The notes below the pieces were generated by a model that saw only the letters and a program-made list of their open reading frames with translations, had not been told where the DNA came from and did no database searches. From Candidatus Dormiibacter sp. (GTDB lineage Bacteria > Chloroflexota > Dormibacteria > UBA8260), in the NCBI GenBank assembly GCA_025450495.1, contig JANWHI010000003.1, forward strand, positions 1-16,345: DNA of 16,345 bases, written 5' to 3'. Position 1 is the first letter of the stretch; each line of letters begins with the position of its first letter. Made by a program: the position numbers and the translations under genes. Shown here piece by piece: positions 14,875 to 16,345 of the stretch.

Positions 14875-14921
14875 CGACGGCCGCCGCGCTACCCTTGTCG
14901 GCAACACAGGGAGGTGTCGGC

Positions 14922-15272
14922 ATGGCGCGGGAGTTCAGCGACTTCGAGGAGTTCTTCTCCTGGTACGTCGGCCAGCACAGCAAGCGGGCCACCCGGTGGA
15001 TTCATTTTGCCGGCACACATCTCGGCGCGGCGACAGCGTTGACCGGCATCGCCAGCCGGCGTCCTGCGCTGGTGGCGGGCTTCCCGGCCATCTCCTACGG
15101 CATGGCCTGGTTCAGCCACTTCGTCATCGAGAAGAACAACCCGGCGTCCTTCGGGCACCCGCTGTGGTCGCTGCGCGGTGACGTCCGCATGCTGGCGATG
15201 ATGTGGCAGGGCCGCGACGACGAGCTCGACCTCATCGCCCGCCACGCGCTGCGCTCCAGCATCGCCGCCTGA
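14922..15272 (+). CDS. Mpo1-like / DUF962 family membrane protein
   Basis: This 116-residue protein starts at ATG 14922, set by AGGGAGGTG (14908-14916) five bases upstream; upstream in-frame codons only extend into the previous gene. The pattern matches the Mpo1-like family (DUF962): FEEFFSWYVGQHSKRATRWI, HFAGTHLGAATAL, SYGMAWFSHFVIEKNNPASF, GHPLWSLRGDVRMLAMMW. In yeast Mpo1 such conserved His residues hold Fe(II) for dioxygenase cleavage of 2-hydroxy fatty acids in alpha-oxidation; conserved positions here include H in GQHSKR, WIHFAGTH, SHFVIEKN and FGHP. Two hydrophobic stretches (about 27-45 and 50-66) suggest membrane association. Substrate in this bacterium is unknown; a fatty-acid or lipid role is inferred from the family. 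It is convergent with the next gene, 20 nt apart. Confidence 0.8.
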   Translation: MAREFSDFEEFFSWYVGQHSKRATRWIHFAGTHLGAATALTGIASRRPALVAGFPAISYGMAWFSHFVIEKNNPASFGHPLWSLRGDVRMLAMMWQGRDDELDLIARHALRSSIAA

Positions 15273-15292
15273 CCACCGCCGGCAATGGCCGG

Positions 15293-16345
15293 TCAGCGCG
15301 ATGCGACCGGCGCCTCGAGCTCCCACATGGACCCTGTCGGCGTGTCATGGATGGCCACGCCACCGGCGATGAGCGCGTCACGGAGGCGATCGGCGTCATC
15401 GAAGCGGCGTTCGCGACGGGCCGTCTCGCGCAGGCAGAGCAGGGCGTCGACCATCGGCGCCAGCCGCGCGCGCGGATCGGCCGCGCCCTCGTGGGCGAGC
15501 TCGGCGAGCCGCACCATCAGCTCTCGGAGAACCTCGCGCGCGCGGTCGGGCTCGTCGGATTGGAGCGTATCGCGCGACCATTCGTGCACCGCGGTCTCCA
15601 CGGCGAGGATGGCCGCGACGCCCGTGTCGGGGTCGCGGGCGTCGAGCGCGCGCAGCGCCGCCTCGCGCTGGTCACGGACTGTCTCCATGAACGGGCTTGT
15701 CTGCGCAGCGCCGTCGTCCGACCCCGCGTCCGCGCTGAGGATGGCGGCAGGGTGGTCGACGTCCCCCACATCGGCGGCCGCGACCCCGTCGAGCGCGACG
15801 ACTTCGCCGGCGTGCCAGTGGCGCTCGACACCGCCGCGGCGCCAGGTCACGCGACCGCGCCCGAAGACGCTCATCGTCGCGGCGTCGATGTCGATGACAG
15901 CAGCGGTGTGCTCGTCGACGCCGAGGATGTCGCACCCCTCTGGCAGGGTGCTTTCGAGAACGCGCAGACGCCGTTCACCCATGTAGCAGTAGCGTGTGTC
16001 GTGCGTGCCGCCCTCGGCGTTGCTGTAGTGCGGGATCACCGCGGCGCGTAGCCCGGTCTGGCGGAGCAGGTCGAGCCCGGGAATCCAGCGCACCGCTTCT
16101 CCGACCTTGTAGATCTCGTAGACCGGCAACCCCACCTCGCCAAGCGTGACCGCGGCGGCGCTGGCGAAGACGACCACGCCGCCGGTGCGCAACTTCTGCG
16201 CAAGCAGCTCGGGCACACGCGTGCCCGCCCATTGGCGGACTGCATACGAAGGGCTGCCCGGGCCGGCGAAGACCCAGTCGGCCTGCGCCAGCCGCGCACA
16301 CATCTGCTCGTACTGCAGAGGCGTCGCCGAATCCGCATCGCGGAA
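15293..16345 (-). CDS. Peptidase E / S51-like (class I GATase fold) protein with CysRS-like tail, 5' partial
   Basis: The frame runs off the right edge (no start in window; the first visible codons are at 16345), leaving about 350 residues. The first part has WVFAGPGSPSYAVRQWAGTR (matching the GGN-type loop of peptidase E and cyanophycinase), GGVVVFASAAAVTLGE (where the family has G-x-S-A-G-A; here SAAA), VYEIYKVGEAVRWIPGLDLL and AVIPHYSNAEGGTHDTRYCY, then LGVDEHTAAVIDIDA, as in class I glutamine-amidotransferase-like proteins. The last 50 or so residues (LLCLRETARRERRFDDADRL, then RDALIAGGVAIHDTPTGSMW) closely resemble the C-terminal helix and strand end of cysteinyl-tRNA synthetase. Substrate and activity are unknown; a Ser nucleophile in ASAAA is inferred. 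Stop TGA is at 15295-15293. Confidence 0.72.
   Translation of the reverse strand, partial: FRDADSATPLQYEQMCARLAQADWVFAGPGSPSYAVRQWAGTRVPELLAQKLRTGGVVVFASAAAVTLGEVGLPVYEIYKVGEAVRWIPGLDLLRQTGLRAAVIPHYSNAEGGTHDTRYCYMGERRLRVLESTLPEGCDILGVDEHTAAVIDIDAATMSVFGRGRVTWRRGGVERHWHAGEVVALDGVAAADVGDVDHPAAILSADAGSDDGAAQTSPFMETVRDQREAALRALDARDPDTGVAAILAVETAVHEWSRDTLQSDEPDRAREVLRELMVRLAELAHEGAADPRARLAPMVDALLCLRETARRERRFDDADRLRDALIAGGVAIHDTPTGSMWELEAPVASR

Noticed and set aside
15274..15292. GCCGGC...GGCCGG repeats as a terminator between the convergent DUF962 and S51-like genes
   Set aside because: The elements are short self-palindromes with no stable single stem and no T-run.
1..16345. tRNA, rRNA, CRISPR repeats, insertion sequences or prophage parts
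   Set aside because: No transposase or integrase motifs, no regularly spaced repeats and no cloverleaf-like segments were seen, and gaps between genes are all under 200 nt.

Overview
The window is a GC-rich, gene-dense piece of bacterial chromosome with no sign of mobile DNA, CRISPR arrays, tRNA or rRNA genes. The gene set suggests a free-living aerobic soil lineage of the Chloroflexota / Candidatus Dormibacterota / Actinomycetota type: a zincin of the DUF2342 family, an actinobacterial-style metal ABC transporter, crotonyl-CoA carboxylase/reductase, a two-subunit-type methylmalonyl-CoA mutase and an AtuA/DUF1446 protein. This placement is inferred from gene content and base composition only. 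All 18 gene ends in the window use TAG or TGA; none uses TAA. Several genes have a TANNNT -10 box 6-8 nt before the start codon and no Shine-Dalgarno, which suggests frequent leaderless transcripts.

Layout. 1-239 is the tail of a zincin-type metalloprotease. 247-3328 is a metal-homeostasis locus: a Fur/Zur-type repressor divergent from a lipoprotein / ATPase / permease ABC operon whose genes overlap by 4 nt and 1 nt. 3350-5085 holds an AtuA-family protein and its ferredoxin-fold partner domain as two genes overlapping by 4 nt. 5107-5703 (minus) is a hypothetical protein with two similar beta-rich modules and a SHOCT-like tail, divergent from an ECF sigma factor (5901-6686) that carries its own C-terminal HC2-type zinc finger. 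A glycerate 2-kinase follows, overlapping the sigma gene. 7774-8736 (minus) is a branched-chain aminotransferase interrupted by an in-frame TAA at a conserved tyrosine position. Divergent from it are ATP-type PEP carboxykinase (8905-10470) and crotonyl-CoA carboxylase/reductase (10532-11806). A minus-strand membrane protein with a topoisomerase VI-A-like winged helix and TOPRIM motif (11803-12606) ends in the shared CTAG with ccr. Then come the catalytic subunit of methylmalonyl-CoA mutase (12663-14366), a small anchored extracytoplasmic protein, an Mpo1/DUF962 protein, and at the right edge a partial peptidase-E/S51-like protein with a tail resembling cysteinyl-tRNA synthetase.

How the genes work together. 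CCR, methylmalonyl-CoA mutase, PEP carboxykinase and glycerate kinase fit acetyl-CoA/propionyl-CoA assimilation through the ethylmalonyl-CoA pathway feeding gluconeogenesis, although the other enzymes of that route are not in the window. The metal locus is a self-contained repressor-transporter unit. The most unusual items are the aminotransferase stop codon, the membrane-inserted TOPRIM protein, the sigma/zinc-finger fusion and the S51/CysRS-tail fusion.
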